In this document: piece after piece, positions 1-12,074 of the stretch | Numbering within the stretch: position 1 is the first letter of the stretch | Layout: every line of letters begins with the position of its first letter | Assembly: GCA_905182995.1 (NCBI GenBank) | Contig: CAJJDP010000082.1 | Location: forward strand, 257,324 to 321,323 | DNA: 64,000 nt | Direction: 5' to 3' | DNA from: Paramecium octaurelia | Taxonomy: Eukaryota > Ciliophora > Oligohymenophorea > Peniculida > Parameciidae | The notes under the pieces: generated by a model | What the model was told of the DNA's origin: nothing | Database searches by the model: none | What the model saw: only the letters and a program-made list of their open reading frames with translations | Translations under genes and position numbers: made by a program

Positions 1-637
1 TCTTCTCTAGGTTCCTTATTTCCTTATAACTCAAGCCTTTGTTTTAATAATAGTCTTCATCATCATCTGTTTCATGTTTAAATTCCTTAGGCTATTTCTT
101 CAAAATGCTCTTAGGCTGTTAGGTTAATTCTTTGACGACTACTTCAATGACAGAGTGTTAATCTTCGACATCATCATCTTCTTCTTCTGAAGTAGAATCA
201 AATCTATTTTGCATTGCATATTGTTGAATACTTCTCTGTAAATTAAACTTCTCATTGAAAGTTAGATATTCACTAGGATGTTTTACAATTGAATGGAGAT
301 AGTTGTTTTGTAGATTGAATTGCACAGTTTTCACTTTACTTAATTTATTATTATCTGAATTTTATGCTTCAATATTATTGTTGATCATTTTGACAGTCAC
401 TCCCTTTTCCACTTAAGAGAATAGTGGGACATGACATTTGATAAAGTTACTAAATGCCTGGTTTTTGCGATATTCTTTGTGAATGTCTTTCAATTTATCG
501 GATGGATTCTCTTATTAATTTTGTAGATTAGATTCTAGTATAGGGTTCAATTATTATTGGGTCTGAATTTCTATCTATTTGATCTACTCTTATTATTTAT
601 TATCAAATTCCAATAATGAACGACGCTCTGAATTCAT
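1..637 (-). CDS. Acidic Gln-rich protein, unknown (C-terminus off window)
   Basis: Read with TAA/TAG as Gln, the minus strand is open from an ATG at 637 to the window edge, about 212 codons, and the stop lies outside. The N-terminus is Gln-rich (MNSERRSLLEFDNKQQEQ). A basic/hydrophobic middle follows, then an acidic run (STSEEEDDDVEDQ) and a Lys-rich end. No signal peptide, membrane segment or known domain was seen. In-frame TAA/TAG are frequent and no TGA or intron is needed, which supports a real gene. It is divergent from the RRM gene at 831. Function unknown. Confidence 0.6.
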
Positions 638-830
638 TTAGATAATTAATTATTATAAATAATAATAATAATATGATTTTCTTATAGTGTTCTAAATCAA
701 GAGTGTAGTGATGTTTCCTCATTCCAATATTGATATTTAAAATACAACTATTATTTTACATGAATTTGATAATAGTTAAAAAAATAATTTAAATGTTTTA
801 TTATTAATAAGTAGTTAATTAATTTAAATT

Positions 831-1528
831 ATGAAGAGAAAACTTTACAAATTGTCATTGTTTAAGGAGATAGATGAGTTCAACCAAAAGGATAGTGATG
901 GACATTAGAGTGATGATTCCTCTACATCTGATGACTTTTTGAATACCACATTCGAAGCATATGGTAACAACTTTTGATGATTAGACTTAGAGTCTCAAAT
1001 ATTTATAAGCAGCAATCAAACACCTATACATTCCGAACAATTGCAATTCATACAAGGAGTATTTGATAAATCCGAGGAGAGTGAGCAATCTTTTGATTTC
1101 AACATCACTAATGTAAGTAATCAAACCAATAATAGATTGAAGGAGACAATAGAACAACTCTGATGATGAGAAACATTCCCCAGAATTATACAAAGGAAAT
1201 GCTGATTTTGGAAATTGATTCAAAATTCAAAAATAAATTTGATTATTTCAATTTACCATTTGATGGCACTGTTAATCCTGGTTATGCATTTATCAATCTT
1301 AAATCAAAGTCATATCTTAAAGACTTCTATAATTATTTTAATGGCAGAAAATGGAAGACCAATCCATAAAATAAAGTAACTCCATTTCATTATCGCATTT
1401 AGCCTTGCTATTTAAAATATGCCAAAATATAGCATAAGAAATTTAAGCAAATCAATCCCTAGATATATATACAACAAAGCAGTGTTATCAAACTTATTTA
1501 AAGTTAGAAATAATAATGCAGTTTGTGA
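831..1528 (+). CDS. Mei2-like RNA-binding protein (C-terminal RRM)
   Basis: Two small introns, 964-984 (21 nt) and 1113-1135 (23 nt), give a 217-residue protein. After about 90 polar residues comes a Mei2-type RNA recognition motif: TTLMMRNIPQNYTKEMLILE, then FDYFNLPFDG, NPGYAFINL and a FNGRKW motif. This matches the order of conserved blocks in the third RRM (RRM_2 family) of Mei2/TEL proteins. Family members bind RNA and in fungi and plants act in meiosis or meristem control. A role in Paramecium is inference. The protein is far shorter than plant Mei2-like proteins and carries only this RRM. TAA/TAG occur several times in frame. Confidence 0.8.
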
Positions 1529-1672
1529 ATTATTATTAATACTCTTCTCATCAAAATTAATTATTTATCCACTTATTTACAAGTAGAATAACATCTATTT
1601 ATTTTCCATTTATATTAGCATAATATACTATAAATATTTTAAAATACTTTATTAAACATAATTATTAAATTC

Positions 1673-2796
1673 ATGATAACAGAGAAATCTACACTTGTCT
1701 TCTCAGAGAAAAATAGTATTTTTGAATTTCATACCAGTTCACCAACAGCCAATCACAGGTATTAGTGCATCCAAACAAAACGATAACCTTTTCCTCACCA
1801 TTTCCGAAGATTCAACATTGAGATTATATGATCTGAGATTGTAATCATCTGTCAAATTATTCAATCTTGGTAAACTAGAAGAATCTCAAACTGCCAATTG
1901 TTTACTCTCAGACACTCAAGTCTACGGAGCTAGGAATAATGAAGTAATTGTTATTGTATACTTTTCAGATTCAATTATTTGACATAAGATAAGACATTAT
2001 TGTTAAAGCATGTACCTTAAAGTCTGAAAACGATAGCGAAATCAACTAAATCACCTTTGATTCTCAATAGCAATTAATTTCTGCCAACTTTGACTCGTAT
2101 TATTATTATACTTCTCTATTATTAGTGGTTGTACATCCATTTTTGATAGGCAACTCAATGTTAAATCCACTCTCAAAGAAGGACATGAAAACGTATTTAT
2201 CACTTCTAATTTCAGATTTGTTTTAGCGGAGATTTCATTCAGGATGAGGGAGAGTAACTCTATGTATCTACAGGATTCGACTATAAAATTATTCTATGGG
2301 ATTATTAATATAAGCACTAAATTGAAGAACAACCAATACTCTAATAGACATCTCAAGCAAAGATACTCTTCAAATTTGATTTAAGTATATTTTAAATTTG
2401 ATCAAAGGCACAATCCATTTGTAATATGCACCTTTAACTGTTTCACCTCCTGTGATTTACTCTGCAACTTCTAAAGATAATTCAATCCTAATTTCAACTG
2501 AAACTGGACAAGTGTATTGTTTCAAAGTACAACAGCTGAAAAGAAAGAAAAATAAGAAACCCCCAATTCCTGAATTTGTCATAGATGCTCATAAAAGCAA
2601 AGTGATGAGAACCACTTATTTAAATGATAAAATAGTTACAATTTCAAATGATCAGACATTCGCTATTTGGAATCAATCAGTTTAAGTGTTAAGAGCAAAA
2701 ATAAAAAATAAGCCTAATTGGATAGAAAGTATCGGAAATAACACTGTTCTTGTCAGTGACATTTCTAATAAATTATCAATATTTGAAATTGTTTGA
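1673..2796 (+). CDS. WD40-repeat protein, WDR53-like
   Basis: Five introns of 22-29 nt (including 1716-1737, 1944-1968 and 2097-2125) restore a 333-residue frame that ends at TGA 2794. Several WD units can be seen: NLFLTISEDSTLRLYDLR, YVSTGFDYKIILWDY and VTISNDQTFAIWN. Between them is a PPVIYSATSKDNSILISTE block followed by TGQVYCFKV, which recalls the NPPxxHSL region of WDR53. It is probably a small beta-propeller scaffold, possibly in a cullin/DDB1 context as proposed for WDR53; that role is inference. The 3' end is convergent with the trichocyst-like gene, 33 bp away. Confidence 0.7.
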
Positions 2797-2829
2797 AAAT
2801 GGGTTTTTATATTTTGGATGATTAGATAC

Positions 2830-4058
2830 TCAATTTAACTGAAGTCTTTCTCTTAAATATTCTTTAAGAGTTACTATCTTATCTTAAATGTGATCTGATA
2901 TTCTTGAAATTAGATCCTAACTCTAAACTCTTGATTAGGTTTCCATCTAATAAATGTCTTATTATTATCTACACCATTAATCTTATCCTTCTAAGTTGCT
3001 CTTGTTATTTAGATTATTTTATTACCTAATTTCTTTCAACCTCAGCTGCATGATACTCAACCTTGCCTTCAGATTCCTCAATTATACTCTAATAATTTAA
3101 AATTGCTTATTCTAAATTCTATCTTTAATCTGATCTATTATCGATGTAAATATTAATAATTACAATGTGTTTTTCTCGTTTGTCAAATCTGATAAGAATT
3201 ATTACCAATTCAGACTTTATTATTTCTCAATTGATTCGTCATTTCCTTTGCTTTCAACAATTTGAACTCTCAAATTGGCCAATAACTATAAGACTTTCTT
3301 TGCAGTGTCTGAATCTGATTTTGATGATAATTAGGTCATCATTGTAAGAATTGGCTAGAATAATAATCCAGTTGATTAACTAAGAAATCGCAATAGAGCT
3401 TTACTTCTATAATCTCTACAAGACTTTGTTGAATCTTCCTTTGACTTGAATGAAAGATGAACCACTAGATAAATGTTCGATTAGAGCATATGCTTCATCA
3501 ATAGCAGCGATAGCTTCTGTGTGATCTTTAATCTTTGATTAAAATTCGGCGTATTGCAAATCTCTTTCGCTCTAACCTGCGTTTGTTTTCTTGGTGTTCT
3601 CCTCAATTTCAACTGAGACTTCTGCAATCTTGTTTAGAGATCTTTAGAGATTATTTGTGTTTTCCTAATTTATATATAAAACATTAACCTCTACTATTTT
3701 CTAATGAGCTTTCAATTGGCTCTAATGATAGGCCAAATTAGTTGAAAAATCGTGTAACAATCTATTGCATGATGCTTATGTGTTTTGGATATAAAGATCA
3801 GCATCCTTTTATTCTTATTCCAACATGAATCTACTATCAAGCCTAATATATACCTTATATTGTTTATATAGCTCTAAATCTCATGTACAGGTGAGCCTGT
3901 TGCCAAACTGATTTGGATTGCATTCAAGAATGTTTTCCCCATATGATGATCATCAATTTCTGCCAATACAATCTTTGGATCTGTGCCCATTTTGCATAAT
4001 GCCTAACATCCTATATCAATACTACCATGCTCAATAGAACTAAAATCAATATTCTCAT
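2830..4058 (-). CDS. Secreted coiled-coil protein, trichocyst matrix protein (TMP) type
   Basis: Five introns of 20, 23, 25, 25 and 29 nt give 368 residues. The product starts with a short signal peptide (MRILILVLLSMALC); the first intron lies just before its cleavage region. It then runs as alpha-helical, Gln/Ser-rich coiled coil with motifs such as EAIAAIDEAYALIEHLSSGS and SSFIQ, and a C-terminal segment with a lone Cys (DQWCRQQQDIYQME). This layout of signal peptide, four-helix-like coiled coils and few Cys is that of Paramecium trichocyst matrix proteins, which are proteolytically matured and crystallise in the exocytotic trichocyst. Family assignment is by pattern, not alignment. Confidence 0.75.
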
Positions 4059-4782
4059 TTTTATATTATTATTAAAAACGAATACAAATTATAATTCTAA
4101 TCTTTTATCTTATATGAATATACTTCAAAGTGGATGCGAAAATGCTCCTAAAAAATCATTTTAATTAAAAATATCTTATTAACGCAATACTAGTATGTCA
4201 ATTCTACATATTTAATATATTCTGGTTTTAATTTATTAAACTGCTATCTAAATAATAAATACAATTTGAGATTCAAATTTTAAAGATGTTAAATTAAATT
4301 GATATGTTTAAATTCAAATTCACCTAAATAATTTTAATGAATATCAAGTGTTTTTAAGAATTTTATAATTATTTATTATTATTTTATACCAAATCCCTTT
4401 ATATTAGTCTTCTATGAAATTCGCAAATAATAATTAATTATATCTTCATTATGAGTACAATTACATAAAAATAAATTACTGAATTCAGATAGTATCTCCA
4501 TTAATAAATATAGATTCTTAGTTTCTATATTTTTGCCTTTTAGTTATACTATTCATTCTTTTAGAAAAGAAAGTATAAAAATTAATTAATTTCCTCATAG
4601 ATTTGCTTAATAATGAATTATTATCATATAATTTTATGAATAACCACTCGTGTTTAGAATGTTGTCTATTTTACGATTAGTTTATTAGTGCTTGACGAAA
4701 ATTTACTGCATTTTTATTGAATAATAGACATGGTATTTTTTAATTTTTTGGAATATTAACAATATTATAATAATCCGTTTTA
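4059..4782. other. Intergenic, AT-rich, no gene seen
   Basis: About 720 bp between two divergent secreted-protein genes. No coding frame with plausible composition was found on either strand. It presumably holds both promoters, but no specific motif can be defended. Confidence 0.5.
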
Positions 4783-5463
4783 ATGAGAACAGTGATTCTG
4801 ATAGTTATTCTGATATGTATGGCTCAATCAGCTCAACATTTGAGACAAAAGAAGAGCCATATTTTGAATGGATAAAAATAAGCTTTGATTCAAAAATAGG
4901 TGCAATATATTGATGATGATGTTTCATTGAATCAGGAACAAGATGTATAATAAGAAGGCTTCTAAGAAATCAATGTTCATGAGTAAAAGTAGGTTCAAAT
5001 AGAAGAAGAAGCAGTAATATAAATTGATGAAGAACAAACATTGACTCCAGAATAAATGGAAGAGTTGGACAGAAAAGAATAAGAAGAATACGAGAGAATG
5101 AAGAGATAAAGACTTGAAGAATAGCATTTAAATGACGAAGACTCTTATATGTCGAGTCAAGAGAATGAAAGAAAAGAAAATACTCAATATGATCCTGAAA
5201 GTGAAATGCCTGTTGATGTGGTTGAACATTAACTTACTCCAGTAATTTAAAAGGATCCAATTCCTGATTAAAAGGGAGTTGTTTCTCCATTTGCTCCAGC
5301 TGATAATAGTTTACCTTATTCATCATATGATAGCGAAAGTGGATTCGAGATTAAGGAAAGTGATATCAAAATGTAGGGATCAATAAGTCCAAACGATTTG
5401 GATTAATATTTGCAAGAGTAATATAGAAAGGAGATGGAGTAATTTGCAAATTTCCACATTTGA
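4783..5463 (+). CDS. Secreted Gln/Glu-rich acidic protein, unknown
   Basis: Intronless, 226 residues. A clear signal peptide (MRTVILIVILICMAQSAQ) is followed by an almost entirely polar, Gln/Glu/Asp-rich chain with many codons TAA/TAG = Gln. The middle is probably helical (EELDRKEQEEYERMKRQ) and the C-terminus is Ser/Pro-rich. No Cys, no membrane anchor and no known domain. A secretory-granule or cell-surface role is possible given the signal peptide and the trichocyst-like neighbour, but that is inference. The 3' end is convergent with the kinase gene, 29 bp away. Confidence 0.7.
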
Positions 5464-5492
5464 AAATATAAAATAATTATAAAAATAATAAT

Positions 5493-6989
5493 TCAATCTG
5501 AATCATCACTAAATGGATAATCTATATGATATACATGATTCGAATTCTAATCCTTTGTCACTTGTATTTCCTTTTTATATGTTGAAATATCAATAGATTT
5601 AAATTTCTTGAGATCCTCTGAAATTTTGGAAACTGATGAATTTTTCAAAGAGTGACGCTTCCAAATTTCTCCAGCTCCAAATAAGAAACAGATTTATTTA
5701 ATTTTCTTGGCACTTAATTCAGATTCATTATTTATTTTTTGATTTAAGAATCGTGCCATATTCTTTTCCAAAGCATCCCTTGGAATCTCTGATTTATTTT
5801 GCACATTTTTAATCCAAGGATGATCTAAAGCTTATTCAGGTGTTAATCTTTGAAGTGGATCTAATTATAGCAAATTTTATATTAAATCTTTGGCTTAAGG
5901 GGAGATTTAATCCCAAATTGGACCAATCATTTAGTATTTGCATTTTGAAATTTAATCAATAAGATCATTTAGATAATCTGAATTGAACGGTAATTCACCA
6001 CTTAACATCACATACAATATTACTCCTGCACTCCATAGATCAACTTATTCACTGATTACAAAATATAATTTACTTGTACAATCCCCCTGAAAATATTTCA
6101 GGCGCAGAAAATGCAACAGTACCGGTGTATGTCCACATTTCGATTTTGCCATGGTCATTTAGATTAGTGAATTCTTTATAGCCGTCAGTAAATTTTGAAA
6201 CCTTATGTATTAATTATTATTTACATTAAAGTCTGTAATCTTAATTGATGTACCATCCTCAGCGCATAGAATGTTATTTGGTTTCAAATCTCTATGACAA
6301 CAATAATTATCATGCATATATTTTATCGCGACCAAGATTTACTCAAATAAAATTCTTGCAGTCCACTCTAAACTTGTATCATAAATTACCACTATAATTC
6401 TTTTACTTTTGTATTACTTCAAACATTTCCCTACCCTTCACTTTTTCCATTATTACTAAAACTGTCCCTGTGCTCTGGAAACCTTCATTCCATTGTATGA
6501 ACAGTTCCTTCATAGCAACAATGTAAGGATGACTTAATTTTTTAAGATTCTTAAATTCTAAAATCATCTATCACATTAATATTCAAAATATAACATTTTT
6601 AACAATCTCTTCAGCATCTGTCTTAACAATTTTACATGCAAATTCACACCCATCTTATTTTCTTGTAACACTTCTTACTAACCCAATACATCCTTCTCCC
6701 AATATTTCACCATCAATATAATTTTCATGATACAAACTCATATCAAATTTTATATATTTTAGATCTTCCTCCTCTAATTCTACGTTTATTCGAATCAAAA
6801 ACTCTTAAATTTGCTTATCTTAATCCTTATTCTCATTTTTATTAATTAATTAGAGCATTTGTCCTACAGATAGAAACTCATTTTACCTTTGAACCTATTT
6901 TTCAATTATTGCAGAGCACCAGAATTTTCATTGGTAGGAGCACGAGAGAATGAAAATTTGCTCTTTCTTTTCTAATTTTATATATCCAT
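5493..6989 (-). CDS. Ser/Thr protein kinase, CaMK-like, DFG replaced by DFN
   Basis: Five introns (22-34 nt) restore 455 residues. After a basic, Gln-rich N-terminus of about 110 residues the kinase domain shows the glycine loop GEGCIGLV, the lysine in FACKIV, the catalytic loop YCCHRDLKPNNIL, then DFN in place of DFG, FSAPEIF, VDLWSAGVILYVMLSGELPF and DPLQRLTPEQALDHPWIK. The loop and C-lobe pattern is that of CaMK-group kinases, which are very abundant in Paramecium. The Asp needed for Mg2+ is kept; only the Gly is changed, so activity is possible. A roughly 120-residue tail of unknown role follows. One intron falls directly after the DFN codons. Confidence 0.85.
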
Positions 6990-7343
6990 TAATAAATTAG
7001 TTTGTTTGTTTTAAATTACTACAGGAGTAATTTATAAATCAAATCATATTAGTTTCATTTTAATACTATCTTAACCTAATACAAGGATAACTAAGTAATT
7101 TATTCATCAAAATGAGAAAGGTGCTAGCAAGAATGAAACCCAAAATAACTTTAAATAAAGCTTTCAATTGAGTTTTATTATCATATATCGATATTTGAAG
7201 TGCTGAAAACTCAAGAGAAGGCTTTATATAAAATTTCATTAAAGTTAATGTTATATAGAAATTGCTTTTATCAGAATTACAAACATTCGAAATTTAAATG
7301 AATTATTGAATACAAATTTTAATTAATTTCAACAAAATAAATT

Positions 7344-8509
7344 ATGTCTGGGTACGACATTAATCGATTCTAGCCTCAACCTCAACAACATCTGATGTGT
7401 TTGATTTGCAATAAAGTAGTAAAAGAACCATTAGAATGCAATTTTTGTGGTTAAATGTACTGCAGTGATTGTGTGGCAGCTAAGCCTCCATGCAAAAGCT
7501 CAGATTGTGGATATCCACCAAATTCTTCAGATAATACACCACAGTATGTTAAAATTTAAGGAGCAATGCTTAAGGTTTATAAGAACTTGTAATTATACTG
7601 CTCAAATCCTGAGTGCAAAAAATTGTGTTCTATTATAGATATCGAATAACATCAAAATCAATGTATTAAAGTTAAATGTTTAAATCATGAAAATTGTAAA
7701 GAGTTTTTATCTGCTGAAGAGAAATAGTAATGTTATTAATCATTTTTTAGGTAAACATCATACTGTAGCATGTTGTGTGAGTTGACAGTACAATTATTTG
7801 AAAATGTAGCAGATCCTAAAAAATAATACGATATTATTAAGAAGCTTCAACAGAAGTTAACAGGATCTGGATAAGTATCAGGCTTTCTATCCTAAAATAA
7901 ATAACCTGCAATACAACCAGTCATCAATGTTGATGGAAGTCCAAATTTTAGATGGGATAAAAACAAATGTGGCACAGGCATTTAATTGTCAAATGGTGAT
8001 ACTAGCGTCTTTCTTAAAGAAAGCTCATACATTTTCAGAACAGTTTTAGGAGATCAAGTATTTATACAATTTTTAATGTTTTTAGGGATTTGAAACGGGA
8101 GTTCATTATTGGGAAATTGAAGCAGATTCTAAAACAGAAAATGAATTAAAAATTGGAGTTTGTTAAGGAAATGCCATTAATTTGAATGCTGCTTTCTGTG
8201 ACTTAAATCAAGGCTTCGCTTATTATGGATTAGCATAATTAAGAAATGGAAGCAATGCATCAGGCTAAACTTATGGTAAAAGATTCAAAAAAGAAGGAAT
8301 TCTTGGAGTTTGCTTAAACATGCTTAATGGTACTCTTAACTATGATTAATTTAGGTACACTCTCCTTTGCATTAAATGGCGAATATATGGGCATAGCTTT
8401 TAGATCAGATTTACTTAAAAAAGGGCCAATCTATGCAGCTGTTGCATTATTGCATTGTGCTGGATGCACTCTTAGAACTGGAAAACAAAAACCTCAATAT
8501 ATGGAATGA
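7344..8509 (+). CDS. RING/TRAF-type zinc finger plus SPRY domain protein
   Basis: Two introns (28 and 25 nt) give 370 residues. The N-terminal zinc-binding region has CLICNKVVKEPLECNFCG, YCSDC and later Cys/His pairs (YCSNPECKKL, HENCKEF), as in RING plus TRAF-type fingers. A linker of about 80 residues leads to a B30.2/SPRY-like domain: FETGVHYWEIEAD, ELKIGVC and GTLSFALNGEYMGIAF. Such proteins are commonly E3 ubiquitin ligases in which SPRY recruits the substrate. Cellular target unknown. Confidence 0.8.
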
Positions 8510-8567
8510 AGTCTATTTAACTAAATTTTAATAAGTCATCTTTAATAGAATTAAAAAATAATTTAAG

Positions 8568-9305
8568 TCATGATTTACAATTCATACAGCCATTCAAATT
8601 TTATTCTAGAGCCTATTCTCTCGTTATCATTAAGGTTAAATTTTTTTGGACATGCTCACAATTTCTAAGATGATATTTAGTACCATTTCTTGTTCTAAAT
8701 ACCATGCCTTCTGGTACTCGTTATAGAGTTTAAAATTAATATTATTATTACTACAATTACTATTACTGTTATTGTTATTGTTATTGTTATTATTATTACT
8801 ATTATTATTATAATTACTATTATTATTATTATTGCTATTATTATTGTTATTATTATTATTGTTATTATTGTTATTATTATTATTGTTATTATTGCTATTA
8901 TTATTATTATTGCTATTATTATTGTTAACTTTGAATTAATTATGAAAAGCCAGAATTTATTTATTGTTGTAAATTCTAATTCTTAGATAACTCTTCCAAT
9001 TTTTTCTGCTAATTCCTTTTAACTTTTTAAGTTTCCTATATTTTTCTTTCAGTCATTTCTACAACCTAGTTTGCTGCACTCTAGGCTGTTTATAATTGTT
9101 TGATCAACTCATGAAAATTTTTCCCCAAATGTAGAATTTAGCTATTCTAAATATTGGCATTTTTTTAAATGTCCCCTTGCTATTAGGTTAATTATCTCTC
9201 ATAACTTTAAAATCTTTCTTCAAGATTAGCTATTTTCTACCAAATTTAACCTAACTTATCTTTTAAGATAACTTCAACCACTTCTTTGATTTCTTCTTTA
9301 GTCAT
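8568..9305 (-). CDS. Coiled-coil, long polyQ and C-terminal Cys/His motif protein
   Basis: Intronless, 245 residues. An N-terminal helical, coiled-coil-like part (MTKEEIKEVVEVILKDKLG) is followed by a nearly pure polyglutamine tract of about 60 residues. The tract is encoded by mixed TAA, TAG and CAA codons (about 8740-8930). After it comes a compact conserved-looking end: VPEGMVFRTRNGTKYHLRNC followed by EH..., then NGCMNC. That ending resembles the short Y/F-H-x2-C...C-x2-C zinc module found at the C-terminus of some bacterial nucleases and Ada-like proteins. The motif is seen; the link to those families is inference. Confidence 0.6.
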
Positions 9306-9624
9306 TTATTTTTTGTTTATATAATAATTAAAATGTCATACGAATACAAATTTTTATAGCATCAAATATTATTAACTTCAGGATAATAAATATAAATTAA
9401 TATTATTTTAATAAAAAGTATCTTCTTAAAGAGTGTTTAAGTAATGTAACTATGATATTACTAATTTCAAATATAAATAATTCTATTATTTTTCATAAAG
9501 ATGCTTGTCTTGAAAATGAATTTCAACCAAACAACAATTAATTAATTAGAAAGTTACACATTATGCAATATGATGCTATTTCATATTATAAATAGCAATA
9601 TGTAATTTTGCACGTAATAATTAA

Positions 9625-11156
9625 ATGAATAAAATAATATTGTCAATAGTGTTTACTACTCTGTTGATTGCTTACATAGTGATAGACATAGCCTTTAATG
9701 ATGAACTCTGGGATATTAGCAAGTCGTTTGCAATATCAATGCAAAAAACTATTCCTCTTTTCGAGCAGCTATTTTACGAATTCTTCTCAGACATTGTCAT
9801 CATTCCACCAATAGCAGCATTTTATTGCTTCGTGTATGACGACAATAAATTAAATGCATTGCTTTATTTAAGTGTTGTAATAACAAGTGTAACCACAAAT
9901 GAGATTTTAAAAAACATTTACCATTAAGCAAGACCATACATGATTGAACCTGAAATTAGGAGGTACCTAAAAATATCATTGTAGTTTAAAATGCAACTCA
10001 GATTATGGGAAACCTTCGGGACACTCTCAAAACTCAATTGTTATGCTTATGCTTATGCCTGTGTTGCTTTTCCCATCAATTAGATAACTAAGAAGACATA
10101 GAATTTAAGTTGAATTTTAAGATAGTAATTATCCATTTAGATTACATTAGATAATGAGAAAAAAGAACAGCAAACAGGGTATACAATATACAGTGAGAAA
10201 AATTCAGAGCTAGGAGTAACAACTATAAGAATATTTAGTTAAGAATAGTTAATACTAAGTAAATACCAATCTTTAATCTAAATGTAAAATTGCAATGAAA
10301 GTGATCCTAATTATATTCATCTTTTTAAGCATAGTTTTGACTGGAATTTCTAGAATATTTCTTGGAGTTCATTCTTTAGGATAAGTGCTCCTTGGATGGG
10401 TTTGGGGCCTATATATAACTTTAATGTATATTTTCGTAATTCATGCATCATTGAGAGAGTATTTATAAATAAAATACCTTTATAGATACATATTAAATTT
10501 GGTCAATCCCAGAAGGAGTAGATTAGAGGAAATGAATCATATTATTCCTATGGCATTTTTCCTATTGATAATTTTATTGGGATTAGCCTTGGGATTATTA
10601 AAACTGAATTCATTATACTATTATGATTAAAATGATATGAGTAAATGGGTAGCCAGAATCAATGAATGCAATTCAACTCATTACACGAAGGAATCCCCTT
10701 AAATATTATATAATTCCTGTTTTTAGTTTACAGGAGTAGGAGCCCTAATTACAGGATTATTAGTTGGCGCTGTGTTAGCTTAGGGTTCTTATGAAGAAGG
10801 GCTCTTTAATAAATGGAAGAAAAAGCTTTCAACAGAGTACCATTTAAAGAGATTCTTCTTATTAATAATTCCTTTTGTAATTTTAATACCTTTCCTATTT
10901 ATATCATCTAATTCTGTGGTTTTACAGCTGATTTGCAAAGTATAATTATTATGATCTTTAGATACTTCCATTGTGCTTCGGAGCAGGATTTATTGTCAAC
11001 GGAGCATTTCCATATCTTTTAAGAAGATTTAATTTACAAATACCTGGAGATTTTTTATTTTTTTGCCAAAGAAAATAATTTGTTGAAGAATAAAGTTAGG
11101 ATAGCTTGTATTAATAAATAAAAGAGTATAATGATTAATATTAAATTAAGCTTTGA
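9625..11156 (+). CDS. PAP2-superfamily membrane phosphatase
   Basis: Two 22-nt introns (9963-9984 and 10940-10961) give 495 residues. The three PAP2 signature blocks are present in order: ARPYM near residue 105, YGKPSGHSQNS about 25 residues later and SRIFLGVHSLGQVLLGW. Several hydrophobic segments lie between and after them, so it is a multi-pass membrane enzyme. Family members remove phosphate from lipid phosphates or glucose-6-phosphate on the lumenal or outer face. Spacing fits lipid or sugar-phosphate phosphatases of this type, though the long loop between the second and third motifs is unusual. Substrate unknown. Confidence 0.85.
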
Positions 11157-11176
11157 TTAATATAATTTAATTATAA

Positions 11177-11575
11177 ATGGACGCTGAAGTCACAATCTTT
11201 GATAAAATCGTATCTGGATAGATAAAAGCAAACATTGTTTATTAGGATGATCTAGTATAAATTAACTATATTTAGTGCCTTGCCTTCCATGATGTCAATC
11301 CATAAGCTCCTGTCCATATTCTATTGATTCCAAAATAACGAAATGGATTGACATAATTATCGAAGGCTCAAGAACACAATAAAGAAGTCTTAGGCCATCT
11401 ATTGTTCACCGTCACTAAGATCGTTGAGTTGGTTGATGAATTGAAGCAAGGATTCAGAATCGTCATTAATGATGGAGAGAATGGAGGTCAGAGTGTTTGG
11501 CATCTTCATCTACATATAATTGGAGGAGAACAATTAACTTGGCCTCCAGGATCCAGTGGAACCTAAAAGAAATGA
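11177..11575 (+). CDS. HINT1: Histidine triad nucleotide-binding protein (HINT)
   Basis: Intronless, 132 residues. It reads FDKIVSGQIKANIVYQDD, then DVNPQAPVHILLIPK, RIVINDGENGGQSVWHLHLH and IIGG, followed by WPPG. The HxHxH catalytic triad and flanking blocks match HINT/PKCI proteins, which hydrolyse purine nucleoside phosphoramidates and adenylylated intermediates in cytosol and nucleus. Length is close to the usual 115-130 residues. The gene starts only 20 bp after the PAP2 stop on the same strand. Confidence 0.95.
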
Positions 11576-11619
11576 GCAATTGGTTAAAATAATAATAATA
11601 ACATTTTATATTTAATGGA

Positions 11620-12074
11620 TCAGAATCTTAATACTCTGTCTTGAACATACAACATTTCATATCTTGTATTGTAATCCATATCTCCTGATGGTTTGCATGC
11701 CAAGTCCCAGTATGAGGTATTAAAAACCTATTCATTAGATACTACTATATACTTAACAAGGATCTCCCAATAAAAATGTATTCCAAATTAAAATGTAAGC
11801 AAATAATACCCAACCACTTCTGTACATCAAGTTCATAGCCATAACATGCATCTTATATGTATAACTGTGATCTTCTTCCATTCCAATGCTATCACCTGCT
11901 TATCTCAAAACCAATGTTTTGAATAATCCTCTTTAACTTAAATAAGAAAATATACTGTCTGCCAATTCCATGGTAATACCCAGTTTAGTATGTAGCTAAC
12001 AATTTTGGATCAAATCTGTTAATATACTAATAATAAGCATGTTTTGAACAGGTTTTGTAAAATCTCTTCTCCAT
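11620..12074 (-). CDS. Small protein with one hydrophobic segment, unknown
   Basis: Two 25-nt introns restore 134 residues from ATG 12074 to TGA 11620. It starts MEKRFYKTCSKHAYYQYINR, continues with RQGLFKTLVLRQAGDS, then a membrane-like stretch in WVLFAYILIWNTFLLGDP and an acidic/aromatic end. Both introns are required to avoid TGA stops and both junctions give sensible protein, so the model is good. I do not recognise the family. It is convergent with the HINT gene, 44 bp away. Confidence 0.6.
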
